Positions 53,334-62,105 of a DNA stretch of 64,000 bases are shown one piece after another. The notes below the pieces were generated by a model. It was not told where the DNA came from. It ran no database searches and saw only the letters and a list, made by a program, of their open reading frames with translations. Positions within the stretch are counted from its first letter, which is position 1; every line of letters starts with the position of its first letter. The position numbers and the translations under genes are program-made. The stretch lies in NCBI RefSeq assembly GCF_900016645.1, contig NZ_CDGJ01000015.1; one strand, 5' to 3'. The DNA comes from Acididesulfobacillus acetoxydans (GTDB lineage: Bacteria > Bacillota > Desulfitobacteriia > Desulfitobacteriales > Desulfitobacteriaceae).

Positions 53334-54338
53334 ATGCCTAATTTCAAAGTTTTCCAAGACGTACCTGACCAGGCGCGGATCAAGATTTTCGCCGGCAATG
53401 ACGTTGCAGTCAATGCAGACACCGCCGGGAACCTGGGCATTACCTCCACCGGGTTGGCGGTTACGGCCCCTGCGAACGGGCTGACGGTGACGGCCCCGGC
53501 CTCGGGCCTCTCCATCACCCCGCCGACGGGCGGATTAGCCATCACCCCGCCCACAGGCGGCCTGGCGATCACGCCCCCGACGAACGGCCTCAGCATTACC
53601 TCCACCGGGTTGGCGGTTACGGCCCCTGCGAACGGGCTGACGGTGACGGCCCCGGCCTCGGGCCTCTCCATCACCCCGCCGACGGGCGGATTAGCCATCA
53701 CCCCGCCCACAGGCGGCCTGGCGATCACGCCCCCGACGAACGGCCTCAGCATTACCTCCACCGGGTTGGCGGTTACGGCCCCGGCTAACGGACTGACGGT
53801 TACCGCGCCGGCTTCGGGTCTTTCCATTACCCCGCCCACGGGCGGCCTGGCAATCACGCCCCCGACGAACGGCCTCAGCATCACCTCCACCGGGCTGGCG
53901 GTTACGGCCCCGGCTAACGGGCTGACGGTTACCGCGCCGGCCTCGGGTCTCTCCATCACACCTCCGGCCAGTGGTTTGCTGGTCACAGGCAGTTTGGTTT
54001 CCACGGTGGCCACCACGGATGTATCGGCGACCAGGGGCAATATTGTCGATACGGGCGGAACCCCCGATACCACTTACAACGTGCTCGGGGTGAGAACCTG
54101 GACTTTCGGTGTGGTTAACAACTCCACGGCAGCCAACGCCCAAGCCCATGTCAAACTTCAGACCAGTCCGGATGCGGTCTCCTGGCAGGATGATCCTACG
54201 GGGACGGTGACCATCAATCAAAACAGCCTGGCGACATTTGTTTCGTCCATTTTCCTGAAATACGCCAGGTTATATTACAGTGCGGTCAGCGCGGCCAGTG
54301 CCGTCACGCTGAACATTTTCTACCAAGGACAGCTTTAA
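53334..54338 (+). CDS. Thr/Pro-rich nonapeptide-repeat surface protein with C-terminal DUF6385
   Basis: 334 residues. After about 35 residues, a block of roughly 19 nonapeptide units (GLAVTAPAN, GLTVTAPAS, GLSITPPTG, GLAITPPTG) runs to about residue 220. A DUF6385-like domain follows (RTWTFGVVNNSTAANAQ in shortened view, to the end). The repeat period and composition suggest a fibre or beta-solenoid with many Thr residues for O-glycosylation by the surrounding transferases. There is no classical signal peptide, consistent with a spore-coat protein assembled by the mother cell. The ribosome site is AAGGAA-rich. Confidence 0.8.
   Translation: MPNFKVFQDVPDQARIKIFAGNDVAVNADTAGNLGITSTGLAVTAPANGLTVTAPASGLSITPPTGGLAITPPTGGLAITPPTNGLSITSTGLAVTAPANGLTVTAPASGLSITPPTGGLAITPPTGGLAITPPTNGLSITSTGLAVTAPANGLTVTAPASGLSITPPTGGLAITPPTNGLSITSTGLAVTAPANGLTVTAPASGLSITPPASGLLVTGSLVSTVATTDVSATRGNIVDTGGTPDTTYNVLGVRTWTFGVVNNSTAANAQAHVKLQTSPDAVSWQDDPTGTVTINQNSLATFVSSIFLKYARLYYSAVSAASAVTLNIFYQGQL
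53439..53975 (+). repeat. Higher-order 156-bp repeat of nonapeptide units
   Basis: Two nearly identical 156-base copies (53439-53594, 53595-53750) encode 52 residues each (five nonapeptides plus seven). A third copy of 129 bases (53751-53879) lacks one unit, and a partial fourth follows. The later copies differ mainly at synonymous positions, so they are older. Confidence 0.9.
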
Positions 54339-54379
54339 AATCCGGCACCAAAGCACAAGCTCTCGCATTGTGCCTGCGG

Positions 54380-54634
54380 CGATAGTCATCCTCAGCCGTC
54401 GGGTCATCCTGTGATAGCGTGCGGCTTCGGCGATAGTCATCCTCAGCCGTCGGGTTATCCTGTGATAGCGTGCGGCTTCGGCGATAGTCATCCTCAGCCG
54501 TCGGGTTATCCTGTGATAGCGTGCGGCTTCGGCGATAGTCATCCTCAGCCGTTGGGTCATCCTGTGATAGCGTGCGGCTTCGGCGATAGTCATCCTCAGC
54601 CGTTGGGTCATCCTGTGATAGCGTGCGGCTTCGG
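54380..54634. repeat. 51-bp tandem array
   Basis: Five copies, starting at 54380, 54431, 54482, 54533 and 54584, with only one or two base differences. A partial copy follows at 54635. The array begins 40 bases after the stop of the repeat surface protein. The unit is open in several frames but has no start with a ribosome site. Confidence 0.93.
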
Positions 54635-54644
54635 CGATAGTCTC

Positions 54645-54788
54645 CACCGGAGACTATCGTCACCGGAGACTATCGTCACCGGAGACTATCGTCACCGGAG
54701 ACTATCGTCACCGGAGACTATCGTCACCGGAGACTATCGTCACTGGAGACTATCGTCACTGGAGACTATCGCCACTGGAGACTATCGT
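54645..54788. repeat. 16-bp tandem array
   Basis: Nine contiguous copies of CACCGGAGACTATCGT, the last three with CACTGG. The first unit makes a perfect inverted repeat with the end of the 51-bp array (CGATAGTCTCC / GGAGACTATCG around ACC). The 12-mer AACGAGTTCACT follows at 54807-54818. Confidence 0.93.
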
Positions 54789-54813
54789 GAAACTCAGCTT
54801 AAGCTCAACGAGT

Positions 54814-55839
54814 TCACTTGGTGTGGGTAGCTGGGGGGATGTTTCCCCCGAGCAAATCCTCATATGCCTCCAGGGTGAGGCGGGCAATGCGGGACCAGGG
54901 GTAGTTGGCGCGGACATGGTCTGTCAGAGGTAAGGGGGCGTGATCCATGGCTGCCCTTATCCCCCTATTTAAACTTTCGTTCTCTTGCGGCCGGACATAG
55001 ACGGCCAGATCCCGGAAGTATTCCCGGGGACTGCCTTGGTCGGTGCTTAAAACGGCGGCCCCGCAGGCGGCAGCTTCCAAACTGGAAAGCCCGGGCGTCT
55101 CGAACCAGCTGGGGAGGGCATGAATCCTGGCGGCGGCATAGGCGGAAGCCAGGATCTCGCCTTGCAAAGTGCCCAGATAAACGACATGGTGGAAAGACCG
55201 GACCAGGTTAAAGTACTTGCGATCATTGACCGGTCCCGCCAGTACCAGGGTCAGGCCGAGGCTTTGGCAGGCCTGCGCCAGACCCAGTTGGTTTTTGCGC
55301 GGGGAAATACGGGCCGCGCAAAGGACAAACTCGTGCGGCAAGGCGGGAAAACGCCGGCGAAAAGGCTCGGGGCCAATGGCCGGAAAGGTGTCGGGAAAGC
55401 CGTTGGGGACAACCCGGCAGGGCGCATGGCCGCTAAAAGAGGCTGCCAGGTTGTCCCTTTCCATAGCACTGTTCGGCAGGAGCAAATCACAGCCGCGCAC
55501 TACCCGGGAACGCATAGGTTGGTTTAAGTTCCAAACGGCTAAGTCTTGCGGCTTGGCCTCTTCTCTCTGCAGAAAACTCTCGGGATTCCAGTAAATCGGA
55601 GAGACGGCAATTTTCTTATGCTGCCTTTGGGCATTGAGAAAAAACATATAGGATTCTTTGATACGGGTGAGGTTAAAGATATGGATGAGATCGAAATCCG
55701 TGAGCAGGGCATTGGGATCGGGGGAGACGGTCACATCCACACCCAGGGCTTTTAATTCCCGCCCCGTGGAGACGGCCTGGACGGTGTCACCGGCAGGGTT
55801 GTTGAGATAGTCCGGGCGGATTTGAAACAGGACTTTCAT
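54814..55839 (-). CDS. GT4-type glycosyltransferase
   Basis: 341 residues, GT-B fold. The C-terminal half has CAARISPRKNQLGLAQA, LPSWFETPGLSSLEAAACG (the E(x)7E region) and TDQGSPREYF, typical of GT4 retaining transferases. The N-terminal domain begins MKVLFQIRPD. RBS AAAGGGG is 8 bases before the start. The stop codon falls inside the shared 12-mer (54807-54818), which ends the repeat arrays. It is the last gene of a minus-strand group. Confidence 0.88.
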   Translation of the reverse strand: MKVLFQIRPDYLNNPAGDTVQAVSTGRELKALGVDVTVSPDPNALLTDFDLIHIFNLTRIKESYMFFLNAQRQHKKIAVSPIYWNPESFLQREEAKPQDLAVWNLNQPMRSRVVRGCDLLLPNSAMERDNLAASFSGHAPCRVVPNGFPDTFPAIGPEPFRRRFPALPHEFVLCAARISPRKNQLGLAQACQSLGLTLVLAGPVNDRKYFNLVRSFHHVVYLGTLQGEILASAYAAARIHALPSWFETPGLSSLEAAACGAAVLSTDQGSPREYFRDLAVYVRPQENESLNRGIRAAMDHAPLPLTDHVRANYPWSRIARLTLEAYEDLLGGNIPPATHTK

Positions 55840-55855
55840 GAGCGTTCCCCTTTCC

Positions 55856-56806
55856 TCAGAGGTGTTCCAACGATTTCCGTACCGACTCTACGCGCTGGGT
55901 GTAGGTGTGCAGGCGGTAGACCTCCGCCTGGCCTTGGCGGGCGATTTTCTGCCGCAGGTCCGGTCGGGCCAAATAGTAGCGCGCGAGCTCCAGTGTTTCG
56001 TCAGGGCAGCGGCTCCAGACCAGGTGCTCATGATTGCGAAAATAGCGTTCAAGAGCCAGGGAGTGGTGGGTGAGGCAAAAAGCGCCACAGCCTAAAGCTT
56101 CAAAAACGCGCATACTCATCATGGTCGGGGAATCGACGACGGAATTGATCCCCAGTACAATCCTGGCCGATGAGTAAGCGGCCGGAAGCTCGGAATAGGG
56201 GAGGTAGCCCTGATACACCCCCCCAGGAAGCCGGTAGTGATCAGAGTTTGTGAGCCACTGCTCAGTTCCGTAGACTTTTAGGGTATAGAAAGCGGGGTGG
56301 AGGGGTGTGAGGAGAATTTCGAGTCCTGTCTTACGCTCAGGGTAAGACGTATAATAATTTCCCACGAGGAGGAAGTCAGCTTCATAGCGGCAAGACGGGG
56401 CGACAGGACGGTGAAAGGACGGGTTGCAAGCAAAGTGAAAGAAGAGGGCATTCAAGCGGTGTCTTCGGTAGTGGGCTAAACACTCCTCCGCCGGAGTGAG
56501 AGTTAGGGCAGCGCCCCTGGCCAGAGGGAGGGACATGTTAAAGAAATCGGGCGGATCGTCTATGGCCCAATAAACCAAGGGCAGGCCGCGGCTTTTCAGT
56601 TCCGAGAAGAGCCGGCCGGCGACTGTTGAGATGGAGACCCCGTCGGCAAAAGCGAAGTCCGGCCGCCAGGAGAAGAGAAGGGTACGCAAACGGTCCTCCC
56701 AGTCGGGATGTCTGACCGGGAGGAAGCGGAACTCGTCGCCCGGCGCCAGACCTGAGATCAGTCCGTAAGCAATGAGGGGGGCATCGTTGAGAAAAAGGAT
56801 TTTCAT
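55856..56806 (-). CDS. CgeB-like glycosyltransferase
   Basis: 316 residues. An N-terminal Rossmann-like half (MKILFLNDAPL, WAIDDPPDFF) is followed by a C-terminal CgeB/Glyco_trans_1_2 region (VLGINSVVDSPTMMSMRVFEALGCGAFCLTH in part). CgeB of Bacillus is a spore maturation protein of the outer spore layer, so a spore-surface role is plausible. The start overlaps the upstream small ORF by 4 bases (ATGA). Confidence 0.85.
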   Translation of the reverse strand: MKILFLNDAPLIAYGLISGLAPGDEFRFLPVRHPDWEDRLRTLLFSWRPDFAFADGVSISTVAGRLFSELKSRGLPLVYWAIDDPPDFFNMSLPLARGAALTLTPAEECLAHYRRHRLNALFFHFACNPSFHRPVAPSCRYEADFLLVGNYYTSYPERKTGLEILLTPLHPAFYTLKVYGTEQWLTNSDHYRLPGGVYQGYLPYSELPAAYSSARIVLGINSVVDSPTMMSMRVFEALGCGAFCLTHHSLALERYFRNHEHLVWSRCPDETLELARYYLARPDLRQKIARQGQAEVYRLHTYTQRVESVRKSLEHL

Positions 56807-57039
56807 GGCGTTCCTTTAAGATGTGTTCCTTGATGCTGCCAGATAGCCGTCTGCAAGGCCTGCACCAAGGAGGCCGTGTTAAGGTGGTGACGTTGGGCAA
56901 CCTGCTCAACGCTCAGCGTGAGATAAGCTTTGGCCCCTCAGCCGTGGACACGAACCCCGTATTTGCGAAAGACCGGAGCCGTTTCGGGATGGAAAGAGAG
57001 GAGTTCGCCGGCATTTGTTTGCGGAGTTACCTGAACCAT
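56803..57039 (-). CDS. DUF1858-like small protein with in-frame TGA at the conserved cysteine (selenoprotein candidate)
   Basis: A 78-codon frame reads MVQVTPQTNAGELLSFHPET, then ...VFRKYGVRVHG, TGA (56940-56938), and GAKAYLTLSVEQVAQRHHLN to its end. The pattern fits DUF1858 (ExLxxxPexxxvxxxyGmxCxGC), with TGA at the second cysteine. Reading through TGA gives an ORF that overlaps the upstream gene's stop by 13 bases and the downstream start by 4, as expected for a real gene in a packed operon. A hairpin with a single bulged T and a 3-base loop lies 16-33 bases after the TGA (56922-56905). The alternative is a nonsense mutation. Confidence 0.6.
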
Positions 57040-59018
57040 CGTTTCCAAAATCCTTTCTCATGTGCGTCCGCTACCTGAATTTGCGCGTCTGCCACCCGCA
57101 GCTGGGCCTGGCTGATGTCTGCCATTTGGCAGGCCACCATTTGCTCCACTTCGTGGGTCATCAGCCGGATCTCCTCAACGCGTCGGCCGGTATCGAGTCG
57201 GATCTCCTGAAGCTGCTGAACGGTTTCCAGACGGAAATTTTGCAGTTCTTCCTGGAGGACTTGCCGTATCGTTTCTATCCCGCCCATAGCGGCTTGGTGG
57301 ATTTTCTCCGTCTCAGCGGCAAGGCTCTGGCGGAGTTTTTCGATCTCAGCGGCGTTTGCCCGGCGAATCGCGTCCAGTCCGCCGGCGAAAGATTGGCGCA
57401 TCTTTTCCCCCTCGGCGGCGAGGTTCCGGCTGAATTCTTCGCTTTCCGTGACGGAGCTCAGGCGGGCTTTTTCCGCTTCTTCGGCGATGGCTTGGCGGAG
57501 CTGTTCAATCTCAGCGGCGTTTGCCCGGCGAATCTCGTCTAAGCTTGCGGCAGAGGCTTGGCGGGTCTTCTCTGCCTCGGCCGCAAGAGCCCGGCGAAGT
57601 TCCTCGCTCTCAGCGGCGGCTGCCCGACGGGTTTTCTCCGCCTCGTCGGCAGCGGCCTGACGGATCTCGGTGCCGGCCGCCAGCCGGATGTCTTGGGCGT
57701 TTTCCCGCGCCGCGCTTCGGATCTCTTGAATTTTGGTCTCTACAGTCGCTTCCATACTTTTGATTTCCGCCCGGATTTGAACTAAATTTTCTTCCGCCCG
57801 TTCTTGGCCGTCTGCCACCCGCGACACTTCTTCGGCCAGCATTTTCGTTTCGCGGTCCGGAACCGGGGATCGGTCCGCCGGGGGTTCTCCGCTCCGGACC
57901 GCCGCCTGTACAGCCGACGGAGAAACCGGCGGCAGGGGGGCGGCGGACACCCCCGGCTGGAGTGCCCGGCGGGTCACTTCATGTGGACCGGGAGCGGGCT
58001 GGGCCAGACGGAGGCCGAGTTCCTCATAAAACAACGGGACCTTGACGGAGGAATCCTGCAAAAGCCAGGAGGAGTGATAAAAGCTTCTCCCATCCCGGCG
58101 TACGTATTCTAAGGGTCGGTGAGCGGCGGGGCGGGTGGCTGCCAGGCGCCAGGTGCCTCCGGCATTGGAAAGGAGATATTCCTGTTCTCCTTTCAGCAAG
58201 AGCCAAAGGGTTCCGTTCAACTCCAGGGCCCCGCACCCCTGCCACGGTCCTCCGACGGTGTGGATCGGCGCGGGGGCGGAAACCCAACTCCCGCCGATTT
58301 CCTGTGCTTGCGGGCGCTTGGCCCAGTGGACCTCGAAATTTTCGCCGGGGCTTTTTGTCACCCAGAAAATATGCTGGGTATTGTCCGGGGTAAGGGCGGA
58401 GGCCATGTCCACGACCTCGTTTTGCAAGGTCAAGGCTTGGACGGGGTTGCCCCAGAGGTGAAACGCGCCATGAAAACGGTTTTGCAACAGGATGGACTGG
58501 CGCCCTTGAAAAGTTAAGGCCAAGAAATGAATGTTCTGTTGGCTGTCGAGTCCGATATGGTAGAGCGGGTGGCGGGGATGGACGACTTCACCCAGTCTTA
58601 CGCTTTGCCAGGCCTTGCCGTTCCAGAGACGGTGCTCGATGTACCAAAGGTCTGGGACGCTCTGATGAGAATAGGCGTAGAAGATATGTACCAATTCGCC
58701 GCGGGGCATCAGGATGAGGCGGCGGTATTTGGTCGAGCGCACATCCAGCTTGGTGAGCACCGTGGTTTGGGGCGTACCGGATTTGGGGACCACGGTGTAA
58801 CATAGCTCTCCGTTTGCTTTCAAAACAGCCAAATGAACGGTTTGGGCGTTGCCGGCGCTGCCGACGGCCAAGAGGATCGGTTCGTTGAGCCGGTAAAGCG
58901 GGTGGGGATCCTCAACGCTATAGAGAAGGCAGCCTTGGGCGTTAACGGCCAGGTAAAAATGGCTTTCCTGGTAGGAGATAAAAACCGGTGTGTAGGGAAT
59001 GCGATTGGCGACAATCAA
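57027..59018 (-). CDS. Beta-propeller and long coiled-coil protein
   Basis: 663 residues. The N-terminal ~350 residues form a propeller-like beta-rich domain (FYLAVNAQGCLLYSVEDPHPLY, LVHIFYAYSH and similar strands). After a Pro-rich linker, about 250 residues form an unbroken heptad coiled coil rich in Ala/Glu/Arg (RANAAEIEQLRQAIAEEAEK and a related copy). The C-terminus is FWKRWFR. TTG 59018 with AAGGAAGTGG upstream is the start. It may be a structural spore or surface component. Confidence 0.75.
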   Translation of the reverse strand: MIVANRIPYTPVFISYQESHFYLAVNAQGCLLYSVEDPHPLYRLNEPILLAVGSAGNAQTVHLAVLKANGELCYTVVPKSGTPQTTVLTKLDVRSTKYRRLILMPRGELVHIFYAYSHQSVPDLWYIEHRLWNGKAWQSVRLGEVVHPRHPLYHIGLDSQQNIHFLALTFQGRQSILLQNRFHGAFHLWGNPVQALTLQNEVVDMASALTPDNTQHIFWVTKSPGENFEVHWAKRPQAQEIGGSWVSAPAPIHTVGGPWQGCGALELNGTLWLLLKGEQEYLLSNAGGTWRLAATRPAAHRPLEYVRRDGRSFYHSSWLLQDSSVKVPLFYEELGLRLAQPAPGPHEVTRRALQPGVSAAPLPPVSPSAVQAAVRSGEPPADRSPVPDRETKMLAEEVSRVADGQERAEENLVQIRAEIKSMEATVETKIQEIRSAARENAQDIRLAAGTEIRQAAADEAEKTRRAAAAESEELRRALAAEAEKTRQASAASLDEIRRANAAEIEQLRQAIAEEAEKARLSSVTESEEFSRNLAAEGEKMRQSFAGGLDAIRRANAAEIEKLRQSLAAETEKIHQAAMGGIETIRQVLQEELQNFRLETVQQLQEIRLDTGRRVEEIRLMTHEVEQMVACQMADISQAQLRVADAQIQVADAHEKGFWKRWFR

Positions 59019-59187
59019 AATAGACCACTTCCTTAAATTTTAACCCGTATTTGTGCCGGACGCCTGTGCCGTGTGGCGACACCATCGGAGGATAAAGATT
59101 GTCGGCGAAATCACGAAGTCCATCCTTGTTCATGAATTCGAAGCTCATGCCTCGAATATCGACTCTCGATTTTCGGGGCGGGACAGG

Positions 59188-59219
59188 GGAGGGCTGCCCG
59201 CAGACAGCCCTTATTTTTT
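59188..59219 (+). terminator. Plus-strand terminator-like hairpin
   Basis: GGGCTG / CAGCCC around an 8-base loop, followed by TTATTTTTT on the plus strand. Both flanking genes run on the minus strand, so it does not serve them in the normal direction; it might end an antisense or small transcript. Confidence 0.45.
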
Positions 59220-59243
59220 CCGTTCGGGATCAAAAACGTTTGG

Positions 59244-60794
59244 CTAACAATTGTCGAGCTGCGGTGGGAAGAAGTCGGAGGGGAATGGGGTCAGCGTCGT
59301 GTCAAAGAAAGTGACGCACGGGTTGGACGGTCCTACCGGGAACTCCTCACAGACGGGCGGTTCCGGACAGTAGCCGAAGGCCGGGACCAGGAGTTGCACC
59401 AGGCCGGTGACCTTAGTTACGACGAAACTGCCCACTGCCAGTTCCACACAAGTCGGGGTGAAAAGCGGGCTGGCCAGAAGTTCACTGCGGGTTTCCACTC
59501 TTAGATTGAGGTCAAATTCCGGACGGGTCGGCGGGAAGTAGAGCACGATGTCTTTCGCGATGTCCGGTAAAGTGCCGGGCAGGGTAAATACTGCGCCCGT
59601 GGCATCTTTCAGAGTGAGGGTGTAGGGAATTTGCAAGGTGAATTGGACTCGGGAGAAATTGGGCCGTGAAGGGATGGGCGTGATAACGATGCTGCCGGGG
59701 AGGATGATCCCGTTGGCAAAAGTCAGACTGACAAACGTAAAGGGAGGAGTGCCTGCCGGTAAGGGGATAGTTAAGGTCGGGAAGCATTCCCGCTGCTGGC
59801 AGCTGGCGTAGACCTTTTCCACTATGATACAGACGGATTCCGTAACTTCTTCCAATTGGTACGGATCGAGCAGGTCGATGGGTTCACCCGGGGAAAGGGC
59901 CGAACCGACTCTGCCGACCGTAACTCCCCGGGGCGGGAAGGCTGTGGGCAAAGCGGCGGCGATAGTATTGGTTGCCGTGTTGATAATACTGACCGAACTG
60001 TCGCCTTCGTTGGCAACCCAGACTTGAGTGCCGTCACCCGTGACAGAGAGCCCGCGGGGGCCCGTGCCGACCGCAACCGTGGCGACAACCGTGAGAGTGG
60101 CCGTGGAAATGACGCTGACACTGTTGGAGCCGTTATTGGTGACATAGACGAAGAGCGGATTAACCGGGTTGGCGGCGATCTTCTGCGGGGATGAGCCGAC
60201 AGCGATCGTGGAGAGCAGGGTGTTGGTGGTTGTGCTGAACACACTGACGTTGTTGCTGCCACTGTTGACCACGAAGAGTTTGGTGTTGTCAATACTTGTC
60301 GTCAGGCCGTTAGGCGAAGTGCCGGCGGTGAGCGTTTGTACGACGGTGTTTGTCGTCGGGTCAATGACGGAGACGTTATTGCTGCCGCTGTTGGAGACAA
60401 AAACCCGGCTGCCATCGCGGGCCACCGTCACATCGACGGGGGTGCTGCCGACGGAAATGGTACCGACTACTGTGTCGGTGGGGACAGAGATGACTGAAAC
60501 AGTTCCGCTTCCAGAGTTGGTTACATAGGCTGTGGTGCTTGTGGGGTCGACGGCCACTGCAGTGGGGGCGACGCCCACGGGGATGGTGGCCAGGACCTGG
60601 TTAGTGGCGGTACAGACCACGGAGACAGTGTTCGAGCCGAAATTCGGTACCAAAACCTTGGTTCCGTCCGGCGTCAGCTTGGGAAAGTACGGTGTAACGC
60701 CCACAGGGATAGTGGCGACCAGAGAGTCGCTGTACACGTTATAGACAGCGACCGCGTCGTCGAGGGTAACCCAGGCGTGGGTCTCAAAAAGCAT
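59244..60794 (-). CDS. YVTN-type beta-propeller surface protein
   Basis: 516 residues from ATG 60794 (AAAGGGGGG, 9 bases upstream). About seven blades of the YVTN propeller (residues 1-310), such as TPVDVTVARDGSRVFVSNSG in part and VSVIDPTTNTVVQTL, are followed by a Cys-containing beta-rich C-terminal domain of about 200 residues (CQQRECFPTLTIPLP, YCPEPPVCEEFPV, PQLDNC at the end). Propellers of this type are surface or spore-coat proteins. The C-terminal domain is not recognised. Confidence 0.82.
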   Translation of the reverse strand: MLFETHAWVTLDDAVAVYNVYSDSLVATIPVGVTPYFPKLTPDGTKVLVPNFGSNTVSVVCTATNQVLATIPVGVAPTAVAVDPTSTTAYVTNSGSGTVSVISVPTDTVVGTISVGSTPVDVTVARDGSRVFVSNSGSNNVSVIDPTTNTVVQTLTAGTSPNGLTTSIDNTKLFVVNSGSNNVSVFSTTTNTLLSTIAVGSSPQKIAANPVNPLFVYVTNNGSNSVSVISTATLTVVATVAVGTGPRGLSVTGDGTQVWVANEGDSSVSIINTATNTIAAALPTAFPPRGVTVGRVGSALSPGEPIDLLDPYQLEEVTESVCIIVEKVYASCQQRECFPTLTIPLPAGTPPFTFVSLTFANGIILPGSIVITPIPSRPNFSRVQFTLQIPYTLTLKDATGAVFTLPGTLPDIAKDIVLYFPPTRPEFDLNLRVETRSELLASPLFTPTCVELAVGSFVVTKVTGLVQLLVPAFGYCPEPPVCEEFPVGPSNPCVTFFDTTLTPFPSDFFPPQLDNC

Positions 60795-60897
60795 TTGCGT
60801 TTTCCCCCCTTTGTGAATTGAAAAGTGGTTATGGATCGCGGAACTGTCATGGTATCTTATTCGAGGGCGGATAAGGGTGTTACAGGGTGTATAAGCC

Positions 60898-61893
60898 CTA
60901 TAAACGCATGATCTCGTCAATTATTCCCTGAATTTGGCCGGCCCGGACAGACCAGTCGTTTCTTTGGGCGAAAGCCTGCCGTTCGGCTCGTCCCGGGTCG
61001 GGTTCTGCTTGCTTGGCCAAATGTGCGAGGCGGGCGGAGAAACGCTCAACCTCGGCTTCCAGCTGAATTTTGGGTACCGCCAGAAGTTCCGGCAAGGGGG
61101 TGGCCAGAACGGGCAGACCCGCCGCGTAGTATTCATAAAGCTTAATGGGGTTGCAGCCCTTAGTCATTGCGTTCAGCTTAAAAGGAATCAGCCCGACTTT
61201 AAAATGTTGAACATAAGCGGGAAGCCGGGCATAGTCCTTGAGGCCCAGGTAACGGACGTTGGCCCCTTTCAAAGGGAAACGGGCCAAATCGAACAAAGCT
61301 CCGACAAAGACAAATTCCAGGCCGGGGTTGCGGCGGACGGAGAGTTGCAGCAGATCCCAATCCAGCCAAGGGGCTACTGCACCGCTATACCCGATGACCA
61401 GACGGCCAGGCGGCAATTCGGCGGGCCGTGGCAAGGGAGCGGAAAAATGGCTGTAATCAACACCGTTGGGGACGAGGTGAACGTGTGGATGTTGAGAAGA
61501 AAGTTTGTCAAAGATGCTTTTTGAACTGGCAAATATGAGTTGGGCCCGCCGCAGGACAGACGGGTAATAGGGTTTCCAGCCGGCGAATTCTTCCTCAGGT
61601 TCATCGACCGCGTCATAGACAGTGAGATCGGGGGCAAATTTGTCGATGAGCTCAATGTGCGAGGGGACCGTGAGCCAGAGGATGCGCGGCCGGGGATGAG
61701 GAATTTTCAGCGCCGGCAGCCCCCGGCAAAGAATAAAGCGTTCGGACAGTTTTTGGGCGCCGGGTTGGGGGAACAGACCGGGTTCTTCATATAATACGGT
61801 GTAACCCATATTGGCAAATTGTCGTAAAAGCTGCTGGGGGCGTTGAAACATCCAGTTCCAGGGAATCGAGGGAGGATAGATTATCGTGGGCAT
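60898..61893 (-). CDS. TuaH-like glycosyltransferase
   Basis: 331 residues, GT-B fold. Begins MPTIIYPPSIPWNWMFQRPQ, the N-terminus of the TuaH group, and has VYDAVDEPEEEF, LVIGYSGAVAPWLDWDLL and KLYEYYAAGLPVLAT motifs. It probably adds sugars to a wall or surface polysaccharide. AAGGAGG precedes the start. It lies upstream of the propeller genes on the same strand and divergent from the next transferase. Confidence 0.85.
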   Translation of the reverse strand: MPTIIYPPSIPWNWMFQRPQQLLRQFANMGYTVLYEEPGLFPQPGAQKLSERFILCRGLPALKIPHPRPRILWLTVPSHIELIDKFAPDLTVYDAVDEPEEEFAGWKPYYPSVLRRAQLIFASSKSIFDKLSSQHPHVHLVPNGVDYSHFSAPLPRPAELPPGRLVIGYSGAVAPWLDWDLLQLSVRRNPGLEFVFVGALFDLARFPLKGANVRYLGLKDYARLPAYVQHFKVGLIPFKLNAMTKGCNPIKLYEYYAAGLPVLATPLPELLAVPKIQLEAEVERFSARLAHLAKQAEPDPGRAERQAFAQRNDWSVRAGQIQGIIDEIMRL

Positions 61894-62105
61894 TGTGAAC
61901 CTCCTTGTGAAAGTTTGGCTTCCCCGTGCTCAAGGTATGGCTGAGCTTCACTTCTCTGTGCTCAAGGTATGGCTGCTGATCCCAGCATATGATTCTCAAT
62001 CCGGAAGGGAGAGCGCGGAGAGCTTCCGGCCGGGGGCGGAGCAAGCGTCAGTCTGCGAAGGGAAGTCTGTTCCGGACCCCCCGGGAGCCAAGAGGGAGGC
62101 TGCGT
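61894..62105. other. Divergent spacer with a short direct repeat
   Basis: Contains two copies of TGCTCAAGGTATGGCTG (near 61928 and 61959). It probably holds both promoters, but none stands out. Confidence 0.45.

Noticed and set aside
53285..54073. Long minus-strand open frame opposite the nonapeptide-repeat gene
   Set aside because: It is the mirror of a low-complexity repeat lacking stops; no start signal, and the plus strand has RBS and a recognised C-terminal domain.
54304..54830. CRISPR-like appearance of the 51-bp and 16-bp arrays
   Set aside because: Units are contiguous with no unique spacers and no cas genes nearby.
58942..59148. 68-codon minus-strand frame (MSFEFMNKDGLRDF...) overlapping the start of the propeller/coiled-coil gene
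   Set aside because: No proper ribosome site and strong overlap with a better-supported gene; similarity to any family not seen.
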